The notes beneath the pieces are model-generated. The model did no database searches. It was not told the origin of the DNA and worked only from the letters and a program-made list of their open reading frames with translations. 64,000 nucleotides of DNA from Noviherbaspirillum soli. GTDB lineage: Bacteria > Pseudomonadota > Gammaproteobacteria > Burkholderiales > Burkholderiaceae_D. Shown one piece after another: positions 18,702-29,349 of this stretch (the stretch's first letter is position 1; each line of letters starts with the position of its first letter). The stretch covers positions 1 to 64,000 of the forward strand of contig NZ_JACYOX010000019.1 of NCBI RefSeq assembly GCF_015352955.1, in the 5' to 3' direction. The position numbers and the translations under genes are program-made.

Positions 18702-19436
18702 CTAGTTGGAAAGTTTGAAAACGATGGGTACCAGGTACCACTCGGCCACCGGCTTGCCGTTGCTGGTGGCGGGATTGAAACGCCAGGACTGGACCGCGCT
18801 GCGCGCCGCCTCGTCCAGCATCGGAAAGCCGCTGGAAGTGCGTACCTGGACCTCGCCGGCGCTGCCGTCGGCCTGCACCAGCACCCGCAGCATCACCCGT
18901 CCCTCCTCGCCGTTGCGCAGCGAGCGCGCCGGCTGCACCGGCGGCCGGTTGGCGGCGGCATAGCTGGCGGGTATGGAGACGCCGGTGCGCACCGGCTCGG
19001 CTGGCGGCGCTGGCGGGGCAGGGGGCGAGGGAAGCGCGGTCGGCGCCGGGGTTGGCGCGGTTGTCGGGGGTGTCGCTTCCGCGACAGGCGGCGCTGCCGG
19101 TGCGGGTTCCGTCCTCGCTGGCGCGGCGCGGCGCGGCGCCGGTGCGGGTCGTGGCGCCGGCTTCGCCACCGGCGCAGGCCGTGGCGGCGATGCTGGTTTC
19201 GGCGGCGGGGATGGTTTGGCAGGAGGTGGCGGCTCGGGCTGCGGTTGCGGCGCCGGCATGGCAACGGGCGCTGGCACTGGCTGCGGCGGTGGCAACAGCG
19301 CCACCGTGATCGGCTTGGGTTCCGGCGATGGATGCACGTGGGTTTTCACGCCGGAAAGCACGGCGACGAGCGCGCCGGCATGCACGGCCACCGAAATGGC
19401 AATCGCTGCCAGCGAACGGCGGGCCGGCGCGCTCAT
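18702..19436 (-). CDS. tonB: Energy transducer TonB
   Basis: The 244-residue protein has an N-terminal membrane anchor (about 9-28), a long Pro/Ala/Lys spacer (about 36-165) that crosses the periplasm, and a C-terminal TonB domain (YPPVQPARSLRNGEEGRVML-like region, then SGFPMLDEAARSAVQSWRF). It passes energy from ExbBD to outer-membrane receptors for iron complexes and vitamin B12. The spacer is encoded by highly repetitive GC-rich DNA. It starts at 19436, 26 bases after the dapB stop. Iron control through Fur is likely but no clear Fur box was seen. Confidence 0.94.
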   Translation of the reverse strand: MSAPARRSLAAIAISVAVHAGALVAVLSGVKTHVHPSPEPKPITVALLPPPQPVPAPVAMPAPQPQPEPPPPAKPSPPPKPASPPRPAPVAKPAPRPAPAPRRAAPARTEPAPAAPPVAEATPPTTAPTPAPTALPSPPAPPAPPAEPVRTGVSIPASYAAANRPPVQPARSLRNGEEGRVMLRVLVQADGSAGEVQVRTSSGFPMLDEAARSAVQSWRFNPATSNGKPVAEWYLVPIVFKLSN

Positions 19437-19462
19437 CGCGTCCTCACACGGCGTATCGTGCG

Positions 19463-20269
19463 TCAGCGCAGGCCAAGTACGTCCTGCATGTCGTAGAGTC
19501 CGCTGTCGCGGCCGGCCAGGAAGCGGGCGGCGCGCAGGCTGCCGTGGGCATAGGTGACCCGGCTCGACGACTTGTGGCTGATCTCGATGCGCTCGCCGAT
19601 GCCGGCAAACAGCACGGTGTGGTCGCCGACGATGTCGCCGCCGCGTATCGTGGCAAAGCCGATCGAGGAAGGGTCGCGCTCGCCGGTCACGCCTTCGCGC
19701 GCGAACACGCCGACTTCCTTCAGGTCGCGGCCCAGCGCGCGCGCCACCACTTCGCCCATCTGCAGCGCGGTGCCGGACGGCGCGTCGACCTTGTGGCGGT
19801 GATGCGCCTCGATGATCTCGATGTCATAGCCTTCGGCAAAACTCTTTGCCGCAAGCTCCAGCAGCTTCATCGTCACGTTCACGCCCACGCTCATGTTGGG
19901 CGCGAACACGATGGCGGTCTTTTCGGCGGCGGCGGCGATCGCGGCCTTGCCGGCTTCGTCGAAGCCGGTGGTGCCGACGATCATCTTGATGCCATGCGCG
20001 GCGCAGTATTCCATGTGCTTCAACGTGCCTTCCGGCCGGGTGAAGTCGATCAGGTAGTCGGCGTTGGCCAGTCCCTGCTCCAGCTTGTCGGTGATCAGGA
20101 CGCCGGAATCCTGGCCGAGGAAACCGGATGCGTCGGCGCCCAGGCCGGGAGCGCCGGCAACGTCGAGCGCGCCGGCGAGTTCTGCGTCGGACGCATTGCG
20201 GATGGCTTCAATCAGCATGCGGCCCATGCGGCCGGATGCGCCGGCAACGGCAATTTTCATTTGAGTCAT
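19463..20269 (-). CDS. dapB: 4-hydroxy-tetrahydrodipicolinate reductase
   Basis: The 268-residue enzyme carries out the second committed step of lysine and diaminopimelate synthesis, using NAD(P)H. The nucleotide-binding [14 protein letters not shown] is at the N-terminus, and the catalytic [15 protein letters not shown], FARxG-type segment and C-terminal [18 protein letters not shown] are all present. The ATG at 20269 overlaps the bamE stop by four bases (ATGA), so translation is coupled; a second Met at 20260 is possible. Confidence 0.97.
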   Translation of the reverse strand: MTQMKIAVAGASGRMGRMLIEAIRNASDAELAGALDVAGAPGLGADASGFLGQDSGVLITDKLEQGLANADYLIDFTRPEGTLKHMEYCAAHGIKMIVGTTGFDEAGKAAIAAAAEKTAIVFAPNMSVGVNVTMKLLELAAKSFAEGYDIEIIEAHHRHKVDAPSGTALQMGEVVARALGRDLKEVGVFAREGVTGERDPSSIGFATIRGGDIVGDHTVLFAGIGERIEISHKSSSRVTYAHGSLRAARFLAGRDSGLYDMQDVLGLR

Positions 20270-20844
20270 GGCTTGGTGGCGGGAGTTTGCGGGTCGGCGG
20301 CGGAAGAAGGCACCGGCTGCGGGCCGGGGGTCATGGTGTTGGCCTTGCGAACCTTCTCCCCGGCGATGCGCGACAGGTAATCGGCTTCGGTCGGCAGGTC
20401 GCCGCCCTCGATGCGCGCCAGGCGGTTGTCGACGAAGGTCAGCGTCACGCGGCTGGTGGTGACTTCGCCATTGCCCTTCTTCATGCGGAACGGATAGTCC
20501 CAGCGGTTGTTGTGGAACACGTCGGTCAGGAGCGGCGTGCCGAGCACGAAGCGGACCTGGTCCTGGGTCATGCCTTCCTTCAGTTGCGCGACCATTTCGC
20601 GGGAGACGAAGTTGCCCTGCTGAATGTCGGGCCGGTAAGGGCGCAGAAAGCCGAGAAACGGCTTTTCGCGCGTGACCTGCACGTCGCTGCCGCCCTGCTC
20701 GCTGGCCTGTTGCGCCTGCACTGCCGGCTCGCTGCGGCGTACGCTCGCAGGCTCGTCAATCAGCGGGTTCTTCGACGCGCAGCCGGCTAGGGCGGCGGCG
20801 AACAGCACGCACAGCGCACCGGAATGGGAAAACAGCATACGCAT
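20266..20844 (-). CDS. bamE: Outer membrane protein assembly factor BamE
   Basis: The 192-residue lipoprotein has a signal peptide with lipidation at Cys22 (ALAGCAS) and the SmpA/OmlA domain: [52 protein letters not shown]. It belongs to the BAM complex that folds beta-barrel proteins into the outer membrane. The Pro/Ala-rich tail beyond the domain is longer than in E. coli. It is divergent from fur across a 78-base gap and first in an operon with dapB. Confidence 0.96.
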   Translation of the reverse strand: MRMLFSHSGALCVLFAAALAGCASKNPLIDEPASVRRSEPAVQAQQASEQGGSDVQVTREKPFLGFLRPYRPDIQQGNFVSREMVAQLKEGMTQDQVRFVLGTPLLTDVFHNNRWDYPFRMKKGNGEVTTSRVTLTFVDNRLARIEGGDLPTEADYLSRIAGEKVRKANTMTPGPQPVPSSAADPQTPATKP

Positions 20845-20922
20845 AAGGGGAGATCTCAGTCGATTGAGCTAGGTGGTCAAACGCTATATGATAAAGCAGA
20901 TCATCTCCATCCGACCAAATCC

Positions 20923-21354
20923 ATGCCTAACAACCCCACCGACCTGAAGGCCAGCGGCCTCAAGGCCACGCTGCCGCGGCTCAAGATCCTCGAAATTTTC
21001 CAGGGCAGCACCGTGCGCCACCTTAGCGCCGAAGATGTCTACAAGATACTGCTGGCCGATAACATGGATGTCGGCCTGGCCACCGTCTATCGCGTGCTGA
21101 CCCAGTTCGAGCAGGCCGGCCTGCTGAGCCGGAATCACTTCGAGTCCGGCAAGGCCGTGTTCGAGCTGAACGAAGGCTCGCATCATGACCATCTGGTGTG
21201 CCTGGACTGCAGCCGGGTGGAAGAATTTTTCGATGAGGAAATCGAGCGCCGCCAGCAGGTCATCGCGCAGCAGCGCGGCTTTGCCATCGCCGAGCATGCG
21301 CTGGCGCTGTATGCGCATTGCACCAAGCAGGATTGCCCGCATCGCGGCCGCTAG
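20923..21354 (+). CDS. fur: Ferric uptake regulator Fur
   Basis: The 143-residue repressor has a winged-helix DNA-binding domain ([42 protein letters not shown]) and a C-terminal dimer and metal domain with [16 protein letters not shown] and CTKQDC, giving the His cluster and two Cys pairs. It blocks iron-uptake genes when loaded with Fe(II). The start at 20923 ([19 protein letters not shown]) matches the family N-terminus; earlier in-frame codons run into the bamE promoter side. Its TAG stop lies within a CTAGAGCG sequence that also ends the adjoining repeat region. Confidence 0.96.
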   Translation: MPNNPTDLKASGLKATLPRLKILEIFQGSTVRHLSAEDVYKILLADNMDVGLATVYRVLTQFEQAGLLSRNHFESGKAVFELNEGSHHDHLVCLDCSRVEEFFDEEIERRQQVIAQQRGFAIAEHALALYAHCTKQDCPHRGR

Positions 21355-21642
21355 AGCGAATTTGGCCAGACTAGCCTCATGCCGCAGGTTTAGGCGCGGC
21401 GCAACCTGCATCCTGCACATACCCCTGATGCTGTAGGGTGGAATACCCTGAAGGGGCATTCCCCATGCGTGGACCAGCGAAGGTCATTGAGATGGTCTTT
21501 GCGGTATGCGGCCGCGGTGCAATGCCCTTCGGGTATTGCACCCTACTCACCCTCGGGCGACTCTTCCAAAGGCAATCCTGCTTGGCCGGTGGATGCCAGT
21601 CAGGCTGGAAACGCTCTAGCTGCCGCGCAGGCTTCTAGAGCG
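21351..21642. repeat. Structured repeat region bounded by CTAGAGCG, with tandem REP-like hairpins
   Basis: This gene-free stretch after fur begins and ends with CTAGAGCG (21351-21358 and 21635-21642), and an inverted copy CGCTCTAG is at 21612-21619. Inside are two hairpin-forming arms, 21433-21462 and 21516-21546, that are also inverted repeats of each other: GTAGGGTG with an imperfect palindrome around CCCTTCGGG, ending in CACCCTAC. Such units resemble dispersed intergenic palindromic elements. The first CTAGAGCG supplies the fur stop codon. No protein was recognised. Confidence 0.7.
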
Positions 21643-21656
21643 GCTCGCCCCCACTG

Positions 21657-22322
21657 TCATTCATATGCCCGGAACGCCTCTGCAAGGGTTCCGGCCAGTT
21701 CTTCCGGCGCGCTGATGGAAACGCCCAGGTCGCGCAGCAAACCGTCCTGGATGCCGTAGATCAGGCTGTGGATGGTGAGATCCTGGCCGCGCTCCCAGGC
21801 ATCCTGAACGATGGTGGTCTGGCACAGGTTGGTCACCTGCTCCATCACGTTGAGCTCGCACAGGCGGTCCAGCCGCTGCTTGTCGGGCAGGACCTCGCCC
21901 AGATAGCGCTCATGCTTCATGTGCACGTCCTGCACATGGCGCAGCCAGTTGTCCGCCAGGCCGACCCGCCGGCCCACCAGCGCCGCATGCACGCCGGAGC
22001 AGCCGTAGTGGCCGCAGACGATCACATGCTTGACCTTCAACACGTCGACGGCGAACTGCAATACCGACAGGCAGTTCAGGTCGGTGTGCACGACCACATT
22101 GGCAATATTCCTGTGGACGAACAGCTCGCCCGGCAGCAGGCCCAGCAGTTCGTTGGCCGGCACCCGGCTGTCGGAGCAGCCTATCCACAGGTATTCGGGC
22201 GTCTGCTGGGCGGCCAGCTTCTTGAAGAAGTCGGCGTCCTCGGCGGAAATGGCGGCCGCCCACTGGCGGTTGTTTTCAAACAGCTGTTGGAAGGTGATGT
22301 CGCGTGCTTGCTTGCGTTGCAT
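21657..22322 (-). CDS. can: Beta-class carbonic anhydrase
   Basis: The 221-residue zinc enzyme interconverts CO2 and bicarbonate in the cytoplasm. Ligands are clear: Cys49 and Asp51 in WIGCSDSRVPANE, His105 and Cys108 in VCGHYGCSGV, the pattern of E. coli Can. FVHRNIANVV and WLRHVQDVHMKH complete the family signature. It starts at 22322, in the same direction as the flavoprotein gene upstream, with a 14-base gap, so the two may share a transcript. Confidence 0.95.
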   Translation of the reverse strand: MQRKQARDITFQQLFENNRQWAAAISAEDADFFKKLAAQQTPEYLWIGCSDSRVPANELLGLLPGELFVHRNIANVVVHTDLNCLSVLQFAVDVLKVKHVIVCGHYGCSGVHAALVGRRVGLADNWLRHVQDVHMKHERYLGEVLPDKQRLDRLCELNVMEQVTNLCQTTIVQDAWERGQDLTIHSLIYGIQDGLLRDLGVSISAPEELAGTLAEAFRAYE

Positions 22323-22336
22323 TTTGTTTGTTCCTA

Positions 22337-23482
22337 TTAACTATTGAACTGGGTAGGTACATCCCAATCCGAAAAACGGTGCATGAATCTGCGGTCGATC
22401 GCATCCTTCCAGCGCCATACCCAGGCGCCTTCCCAACTCAGGCCCTGCCATACCGCCACCGCATGGCGCGGGCCGGTGCCGAGCAGCGACAGGTGGCCGC
22501 GCTGCGCCAAGTAGGCCGCCAGCGGCTGGCCGGCGACCGTGCGCAGCAGGTTGTCGGCCAGCACCGGCCCTTGCCTCACTGCATAGACGCCAGCCTTGGC
22601 GCGCGGTTGGAGCGGATCGGTGGCAATGTCGCCGGCGGCAAACACATGGCCATGGCTGACCGAGCGCAGATGGCTGTCGATATGGACGAAACCGTCCAGG
22701 CAGGCCAGGCCAGATTGCGCCACCCAGGGCTGCGCGCCGGCGCCAGTGGCCCATAGCAGCGCATCGTAGGCCGCCGTGCTGCCATCGGCAAAGTGCAGCA
22801 TGTCCGGTTCCACCCGCAGCACGTCGGTCCGGGTAAGCACCGCAATGCCTTGCCTTGCCAGGTGGCGCGCCATGCGCCGGGCCGCGCCGCGCGGATAGCC
22901 GGCAAGCAGTTCGCCGCGCGTCACCAGCGACCACTTGACGCGGTCGCGCCGGCCCGCCATCCGGTGCGCCATCGCCAGCACCAGTTCGACGCCGCCGGCG
23001 CCGCCGCCCACCACCACCATGTGCACCGGCCGCGCCAGGCTGTCGGCCTGGGCCTGGAAGGCGCGCCATTGCTGCAGGAAGACGTCGACCGGCTTGATCG
23101 GCAGCGCATGGTCCTGCGCGCCGGGCACCCGGTCCAGCGGCGGCGCCGAGCCGATGTCGAGCGAGGCGAGGTCGAAATCCCATTGCCGGCCGCAATCGTC
23201 CAGCGCCACGCGCGCTGCCGGGTCGAAGGAGACGATGCTGGCCTGCGCCAGTTCCACCTGCGCCGCCGCGGCCAGCGGCGCCAGGTGCACATGGGCTTCA
23301 TTGTGCCGGTAATGGCCGGCGATCAGGCCAGGCAGCATGCCGGAATAGGGCGTGTGGAGGTCGCGGCTGACCATGGCCACCTGCAGCCGGTCGCGCCATT
23401 CGGGCAGGCGCCTGCGCAGCGCCTCCAGCACGAACAGGTGGGCATGGCCGCCGCCAACGAGGAGCAGGCGCTGTGTCGTCAC
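22337..23482 (-). CDS. FAD-dependent pyridine nucleotide-disulfide-type oxidoreductase (SelD-associated type)
   Basis: The 381-residue flavoprotein starts with a GTG at 23482 and has a dinucleotide-binding start RLLLVGGGHAHLFVLEALRR, TPYSGMLPGLIAGHY, a second nucleotide-binding VVVGGGAGGVELVLAM, and HVFAAGDIATDP near the FAD. This matches the NDH-2-like proteins that are found fused to or beside selenide water dikinase (SelD). No selD is near, so a link to selenium is only a family hint; membrane-bound NADH oxidation is another option. The C-terminal W-rich segment (WEGAWVWRWKDAID) is typical of the group. Confidence 0.82.
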   Translation of the reverse strand: MTTQRLLLVGGGHAHLFVLEALRRRLPEWRDRLQVAMVSRDLHTPYSGMLPGLIAGHYRHNEAHVHLAPLAAAAQVELAQASIVSFDPAARVALDDCGRQWDFDLASLDIGSAPPLDRVPGAQDHALPIKPVDVFLQQWRAFQAQADSLARPVHMVVVGGGAGGVELVLAMAHRMAGRRDRVKWSLVTRGELLAGYPRGAARRMARHLARQGIAVLTRTDVLRVEPDMLHFADGSTAAYDALLWATGAGAQPWVAQSGLACLDGFVHIDSHLRSVSHGHVFAAGDIATDPLQPRAKAGVYAVRQGPVLADNLLRTVAGQPLAAYLAQRGHLSLLGTGPRHAVAVWQGLSWEGAWVWRWKDAIDRRFMHRFSDWDVPTQFNS

Positions 23483-23487
23483 GGCGG

Positions 23488-24132
23488 CTACTCGCTGGAA
23501 AAGCTGATGTCGCCGTACCAGGCGCGGGCCTGGCGGGCGCCGTTGTCGCCGTCGGTCATCACGGCGACCGCGTCGATTTCAGTGAAGTCTTCACCAAAGG
23601 CGGCGCGCAGGTCATCGCGCACATTGCGCTGGTGGCTGACCCAGGTGCCGGCCCTGGCATCGCCGCTGTCGACCGCCTGCATCATCGCCTGGCTGGTGAA
23701 GGGATTCGGCCAGCGCGCGCCAACCGGCTTGCCCGATGCCCACACATAGTTCAGCGCGCGGCTGCGCAGGCCAAGCGGACCGCGTTCCACAACGACATAG
23801 ATGCGCACCGGGAAGTCGTCGCCGGCCCTGGACTCTTCATCGTTGCCGCGATACGGCGCGTCGATCTTCCAGCGCCAGCGCAGCACCGGCGTTCTGGCCA
23901 GGTCGACCCGTATCTTGCGAAATCGGCCCGAGGCCATGCCGTCCGTGCTGGCCTGCAGCACGGTCACGCCGCCATCGCGCACCAGTTCGTAGCGGGTCTC
24001 GCCCTTGAAGGACTTGACGTCCCAGCCGGCCAGGTCGCCGCTGGAAAAGCTGCCGACCCGCAGGGTTTCCGCCGCGGCGGGGCCGGCGGAAAACAGCATA
24101 AGCGCAGTGAGAAAGGGGAAGGCGACTCGCAT
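23488..24132 (-). CDS. DUF3047-domain exported protein
   Basis: The 214-residue protein has a signal peptide (MRVAFPFLTALMLFSAGPAAAE) and then the DUF3047 pattern: LAGWDVKSFKGETRYELV, VLRWRWKIDAPY, DDFPVRIYVVVERGP, LNYVWASGKPVGARW and FTEIDAVAVMTDGDN. The function of the family is unknown; a sandwich fold binding carbohydrate or lipid in the periplasm is speculation. The start at 24132 is chosen because the signal peptide begins there; the frame stays open into dnaJ antisense sequence. It lies five bases before the GTG of the flavoprotein, in the same direction, suggesting shared transcription. Confidence 0.85.
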   Translation of the reverse strand: MRVAFPFLTALMLFSAGPAAAETLRVGSFSSGDLAGWDVKSFKGETRYELVRDGGVTVLQASTDGMASGRFRKIRVDLARTPVLRWRWKIDAPYRGNDEESRAGDDFPVRIYVVVERGPLGLRSRALNYVWASGKPVGARWPNPFTSQAMMQAVDSGDARAGTWVSHQRNVRDDLRAAFGEDFTEIDAVAVMTDGDNGARQARAWYGDISFSSE

Positions 24133-24159
24133 GCGGACTTTCGGAAACGGTGCGGACAA

Positions 24160-24190
24160 GAAAAAGCCGCTGGGCATTGCTGCCAGCGGC
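24160..24190 (-). terminator. Rho-independent terminator after dnaJ
   Basis: Read on the minus strand, the arms GCCGCTGG (24190-24183) and CCAGCGGC (24173-24166) form a stem followed by TTTTT (24165-24161). It lies 20 bases past the dnaJ stop and so ends the heat-shock transcript before the DUF3047 gene. Confidence 0.85.
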
Positions 24191-24209
24191 CATTGCGGGG
24201 TGATGCTGC

Positions 24210-25349
24210 TTATTCGAAGAACTCCTTGACCTTGTCTTTCCAGGACTTGCTCTGCGGACTGTGCTTGGCGCCGCCCTCGGTCATCGAACGCTCGAACTCG
24301 CGCAGCATGTCCTTCTGGCGATCGGTCAGGCGCACCGGGGTTTCCACCACGACGTGGCAGAACAGGTCGCCGGACAGGCCGGAGCGCACGCCCTTGACGC
24401 CCTTGCCGCGCAGCCGGAACACCTTGCCGCTCTGGGTGCCTTCCGGCACCGAAAACGACACCTTGCCGCCCAGCGTCGGCACTTCGATGTCGCCGCCCAG
24501 CGCCGCGGTGGCGTAGGAAATCGGCATCTCGCAATGCAGGTCGTCGCCTTCGCGCTGGAACACCGGATGCGGCTTGATGTGGATTTCCACATACAGGTCG
24601 CCCGGCGGGCCGCCGTTCATGCCCGGCTCGCCGTTGCCGGAAGAGCGGATGCGCATGCCGTCGTCGATGCCGGCCGGGATCTTCACTTCCAGCGTCTTGT
24701 TGCGCTTGATGCGGCCGGCGCCGGCGCAGGTGGGGCAGGGTTCCGGAATGATCTTGCCGGTGCCGTGGCATTTCGGGCAGGTCTGCTGGATGCTGAAGAA
24801 GCCCTGCTGCATGCGCACCTGGCCGTGGCCGGCGCAGGTGGGGCAGGTGGTGGGCGACGTGCCCGGCTTGGCGCCGCTGCCGTGGCAGGTGTCGCAGCTG
24901 TCCCAGGACGGCACGCGGATCGTAGTGTCGAAGCCGTTGGCAGCCTGTTCCAGCGTGATTTCCAGGTTGTAGCGCAGGTCGGCGCCGCGGTAGACCTGCG
25001 GGCCGCCGCCGCGGCCGCCGCGGCCGCCGGCCGCGTTGCCGAAGATGTCGCCGAAGATGTCGCCAAACGCATCGGCGAAGCCGCCGGCGTTGCCGCCGAA
25101 GCCGCCGCCGCCCATGTTGGGATCGACGCCAGCATGGCCGTAGCGGTCATAGGCATCCCGCTTCTGCGGGTCCGACAGCATCTCGTAGGCCTCCTTGGCC
25201 TCCTTGAATTTCTCTTCCGCGCCCTTGCTGTCCGGATTGCGGTCCGGATGGTATTTCATTGCGAGCTTGCGATACGCCTTCTTGATGTCATCATCGGAAG
25301 CGTTTTTCGCCACGCCCAGTATTTCGTAAAAATCGCGCTTTGCCGCCAT
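24210..25349 (-). CDS. dnaJ: Chaperone DnaJ (Hsp40)
   Basis: The 379-residue co-chaperone has a J domain with the HPD tripeptide (His34-Asp36 in [10 protein letters not shown]), a Gly/Phe-rich linker ([17 protein letters not shown], about 78-120), and four zinc-binding repeats: [24 protein letters not shown] and CPTCAGAG. It delivers clients to DnaK and stimulates its ATPase. It starts at 25349. A terminator-like hairpin separates it from dnaK, so its level may be lower than that of dnaK. Confidence 0.98.
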   Translation of the reverse strand: MAAKRDFYEILGVAKNASDDDIKKAYRKLAMKYHPDRNPDSKGAEEKFKEAKEAYEMLSDPQKRDAYDRYGHAGVDPNMGGGGFGGNAGGFADAFGDIFGDIFGNAAGGRGGRGGGPQVYRGADLRYNLEITLEQAANGFDTTIRVPSWDSCDTCHGSGAKPGTSPTTCPTCAGHGQVRMQQGFFSIQQTCPKCHGTGKIIPEPCPTCAGAGRIKRNKTLEVKIPAGIDDGMRIRSSGNGEPGMNGGPPGDLYVEIHIKPHPVFQREGDDLHCEMPISYATAALGGDIEVPTLGGKVSFSVPEGTQSGKVFRLRGKGVKGVRSGLSGDLFCHVVVETPVRLTDRQKDMLREFERSMTEGGAKHSPQSKSWKDKVKEFFE

Positions 25350-25373
25350 GTTATAGGCACCTCTCTGGTAAGC

Positions 25374-25411
25374 AAAAAGCCGAGCCGCAGTCGCGCGACC
25401 ACTGGCTCGGC
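25374..25411 (-). terminator. Intercistronic terminator/attenuator between dnaK and dnaJ
   Basis: On the minus strand, GCCGAGCC (25411-25404) pairs with GGCTCGGC (25386-25379) and is followed by TTTTT (25378-25374). It lies 32 bases after the dnaK stop and 25 bases before the dnaJ start. It probably ends most dnaK transcripts, letting a fraction continue into dnaJ. Confidence 0.8.
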
Positions 25412-25442
25412 AAACTCTGCGGCCTCGGCCGCAAAATTGTTA

Positions 25443-27401
<1,959 letters not shown>

Positions 27402-27499
27402 GATTGTTATCCCTTAAAAATACGGTGAGACAGAATTTCGCTTGCTGCCTATATGTGGAGAAAGGTGGACCTTTCAAGAACCCTGATGAGTCGTATCGT

Positions 27500-28048
27500 T
27501 TATTTTTGTTGCGAGACGGTAACCAGGGCAGGGCGCAGCAGGCGGTCGGCGATGGTATAGCCCTTCTGCAGCACGCTGACGATGGTGTTGGCTTCCTGGT
27601 CGGACGGCACCATCGAGATGGCCTGGTGCTTCATCGGGTCCAGCTTCTCGCCGGCTTGCGGATTGACTTCCAGCAGGCGGTTTTTCTCGAAGGCGGAGAC
27701 CAGCTGCTTCAGGGTCATGTCAACGCCTTCCTTCAGGGATTCGACCGACGGCGTCTCCACCTTCAGCGCCATTTCCAGGCTGTCCTTCACCGGCACCAGC
27801 GCCTCGGCGAAGCTTTCGATCGCAAATTTGTGGGCCTTGGCAATGTCTTCCTGCGCCCGGCGCCGCATGTTCTCCGCCTCGGCCTTGGCGCGCAGGAAGG
27901 AATCCTGCAGTTCGGCCAGGCGGGCTTCCGCCTCGGCCAGCTTCTGCTCGGCGGTGGATGCGGCCGGCTGGGCCGCTTCGGGCGCGGCGTCAGCGGACGG
28001 GACGCCCTGTGTCGCTTCCTGGGAATTCTTGTTTTCTTCGTCGTGCAT
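27500..28048 (-). CDS. grpE: Nucleotide exchange factor GrpE
   Basis: The 182-residue protein has a charged N-terminal tail, a long coiled-coil helix ([40 protein letters not shown]) and the beta-domain motif [20 protein letters not shown], then [18 protein letters not shown]. It releases ADP from DnaK. It starts at 28048 behind a sigma32-type promoter and a perfect hairpin in the leader, and is followed by dnaK and dnaJ in the same direction. Confidence 0.97.
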   Translation of the reverse strand: MHDEENKNSQEATQGVPSADAAPEAAQPAASTAEQKLAEAEARLAELQDSFLRAKAEAENMRRRAQEDIAKAHKFAIESFAEALVPVKDSLEMALKVETPSVESLKEGVDMTLKQLVSAFEKNRLLEVNPQAGEKLDPMKHQAISMVPSDQEANTIVSVLQKGYTIADRLLRPALVTVSQQK

Positions 28049-28083
28049 CGTGAGACTCCAGCAATATCAAGGACTTATGCGAA

Positions 28084-28107
28084 CTGGCGCCGAGGAGTCG
28101 GCGCCAG
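28084..28107. other. Perfect hairpin in the grpE leader
   Basis: CTGGCGCCGA (28084-28093) and TCGGCGCCAG (28098-28107) pair perfectly around a four-base loop. It lies between the predicted heat-shock promoter and the grpE start, 36 bases before the ATG. There is no T-run, so it is not a terminator. It is not a CIRCE element. It may stabilise the mRNA or tune translation. Confidence 0.7.
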
Positions 28108-28137
28108 CGCATTGCTATTGAATTAACCACTCGCCGC

Positions 28138-28167
28138 AAATGGGGATAGCGGCAGGCATTTCAAGGG
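28138..28167 (-). promoter_or_regulatory. Sigma32 heat-shock promoter of grpE-dnaK-dnaJ
   Basis: On the minus strand the sequence reads CCCTTGAA (28167-28160), a 14-base spacer, then CCCCATTT (28145-28138). This fits the sigma32 consensus CTTGAA - 13 to 15 - CCCCATnT closely. It sits 90 bases before grpE, after the hemH stop. Confidence 0.85.
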
Positions 28168-28201
28168 CGGGTTTTGGGCGGGATGGAAAATCCGGCCCGT
28201 G

Positions 28202-29308
28202 TCAGTCGGCGGCTCCCAGGGCCAGCGCCCGTTCGCGGCCGGTGGCGGCATCCTGCCGGCGTGCCGCCTGCAGCGCGCCGTCGCGCGCGGTGGGCCAGCC
28301 CTGCATGTGGCGCTCGGCGAGGGTGGCCATCGCGGCCACCCAGGCCGGCGCTTCGTTCAGGCAGGGGATGTAGTGATAGGCGCTGCCGCCGGCGGTGAGG
28401 AAGTCGGTGCGCACTTCCATGTCGATTTCCTCCAGCGTCTCCAGGCAGTCGCTGGTGAAGCCGGGACAGATCACGTCGACGCGCTTGACGCCTTCCTTCG
28501 CCAGCTTCTGCATGGTCGGCGCGGTGTAGGGCTGCAGCCATTCGGCCTTGCCGAAGCGCGACTGGAAGGTCACCAGATACTGCTCCTGCGTCAGGCCCAG
28601 GGCGGCGGCCAGGAGGCGCGCGGTCTTGTGGCATTCGCAGTGATACGGGTCGCCCAGCAGCAGGGTGCGCTTGGGCACGCCGTGAAAGCTCATCACCAGC
28701 TTGTCCGGCCGGCCATGGCTTTCCCAGTGCTTCTGCACCGACTGCCGCAGCGCCTCGATATAGCCGGGGTCGTCATGGTAGTTGCGCACCAGGCGCAGCT
28801 CGGGAATATTGCGCGCCTTCTTGTAATAACTGAAGACGGCGTCGTAGATCGAGGCCGTGGTGGTGCCGGAATACTGCGGATAGGCCGGCAGCACCAGCAC
28901 CCGCTGGCAGCCATCGGCCTTGAGCTTTTCCAGCACCGAGGGCAGCGACGGATTCCCGTAGCGCATCGCGGCGACCACCTCGACATCATGGCCGCGCTCG
29001 CCGAGCGCGCCGCGCAGCAGCATGGCCTGCTTGACCGTATGCGTGAGCAGCGGCGAGCCTTCCTTGGTCCAGATTGCCGCGTACTTGTGCGCCGACTGCT
29101 TGGAACGGAAGGGCAGGATGATGCCGTTCAGGATGAACCACCAGACCGCCTTCGGGATTTCCACCACTCGCGGATCGGACAGGAATTCCTTCAGGTAGGG
29201 CCGTACCGCGGCGGCGGTCGGCGCGTCCGGCGTGCCGAGGTTGACCAGCACGATGGCGCTGCGGCTGATGCTGCCGTGGTGATGCGGTGGTTCTGGCTGG
29301 AAGCGCAT
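28202..29308 (-). CDS. hemH: Ferrochelatase
   Basis: The 368-residue enzyme inserts iron into protoporphyrin IX, the last step of heme synthesis. Family segments are AIVLVNLGTPDAPTAAAVRP, FLSDPRVVEIPKAVWW, YGNPSLPSVLEKLK, VLPAYPQYSGTTTASIYDAV, the catalytic His in KLVMSFHGVPKRTL, and CPGFTSDCLETLEEID with the catalytic Glu. The start at 29308 (MRFQPEPPHHHG) has AAGAAAGAG upstream. The frame stays open far upstream, but that is antisense-like sequence over recN. The Ala/Arg-rich C-terminus beyond the fold is a lineage extension. Confidence 0.97.
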   Translation of the reverse strand: MRFQPEPPHHHGSISRSAIVLVNLGTPDAPTAAAVRPYLKEFLSDPRVVEIPKAVWWFILNGIILPFRSKQSAHKYAAIWTKEGSPLLTHTVKQAMLLRGALGERGHDVEVVAAMRYGNPSLPSVLEKLKADGCQRVLVLPAYPQYSGTTTASIYDAVFSYYKKARNIPELRLVRNYHDDPGYIEALRQSVQKHWESHGRPDKLVMSFHGVPKRTLLLGDPYHCECHKTARLLAAALGLTQEQYLVTFQSRFGKAEWLQPYTAPTMQKLAKEGVKRVDVICPGFTSDCLETLEEIDMEVRTDFLTAGGSAYHYIPCLNEAPAWVAAMATLAERHMQGWPTARDGALQAARRQDAATGRERALALGAAD

Positions 29309-29349
29309 GAGCGGGTAACTCTTTCTTTGTTTTTTGTGGAAACCGGAGT

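Noticed and set aside
20890-20907. Possible Fur box between bamE and fur (GATAAAGCAGATCATCTC)
   Set aside because: Only about 11 of 19 positions match the consensus, so it is not strong enough to list as a site.
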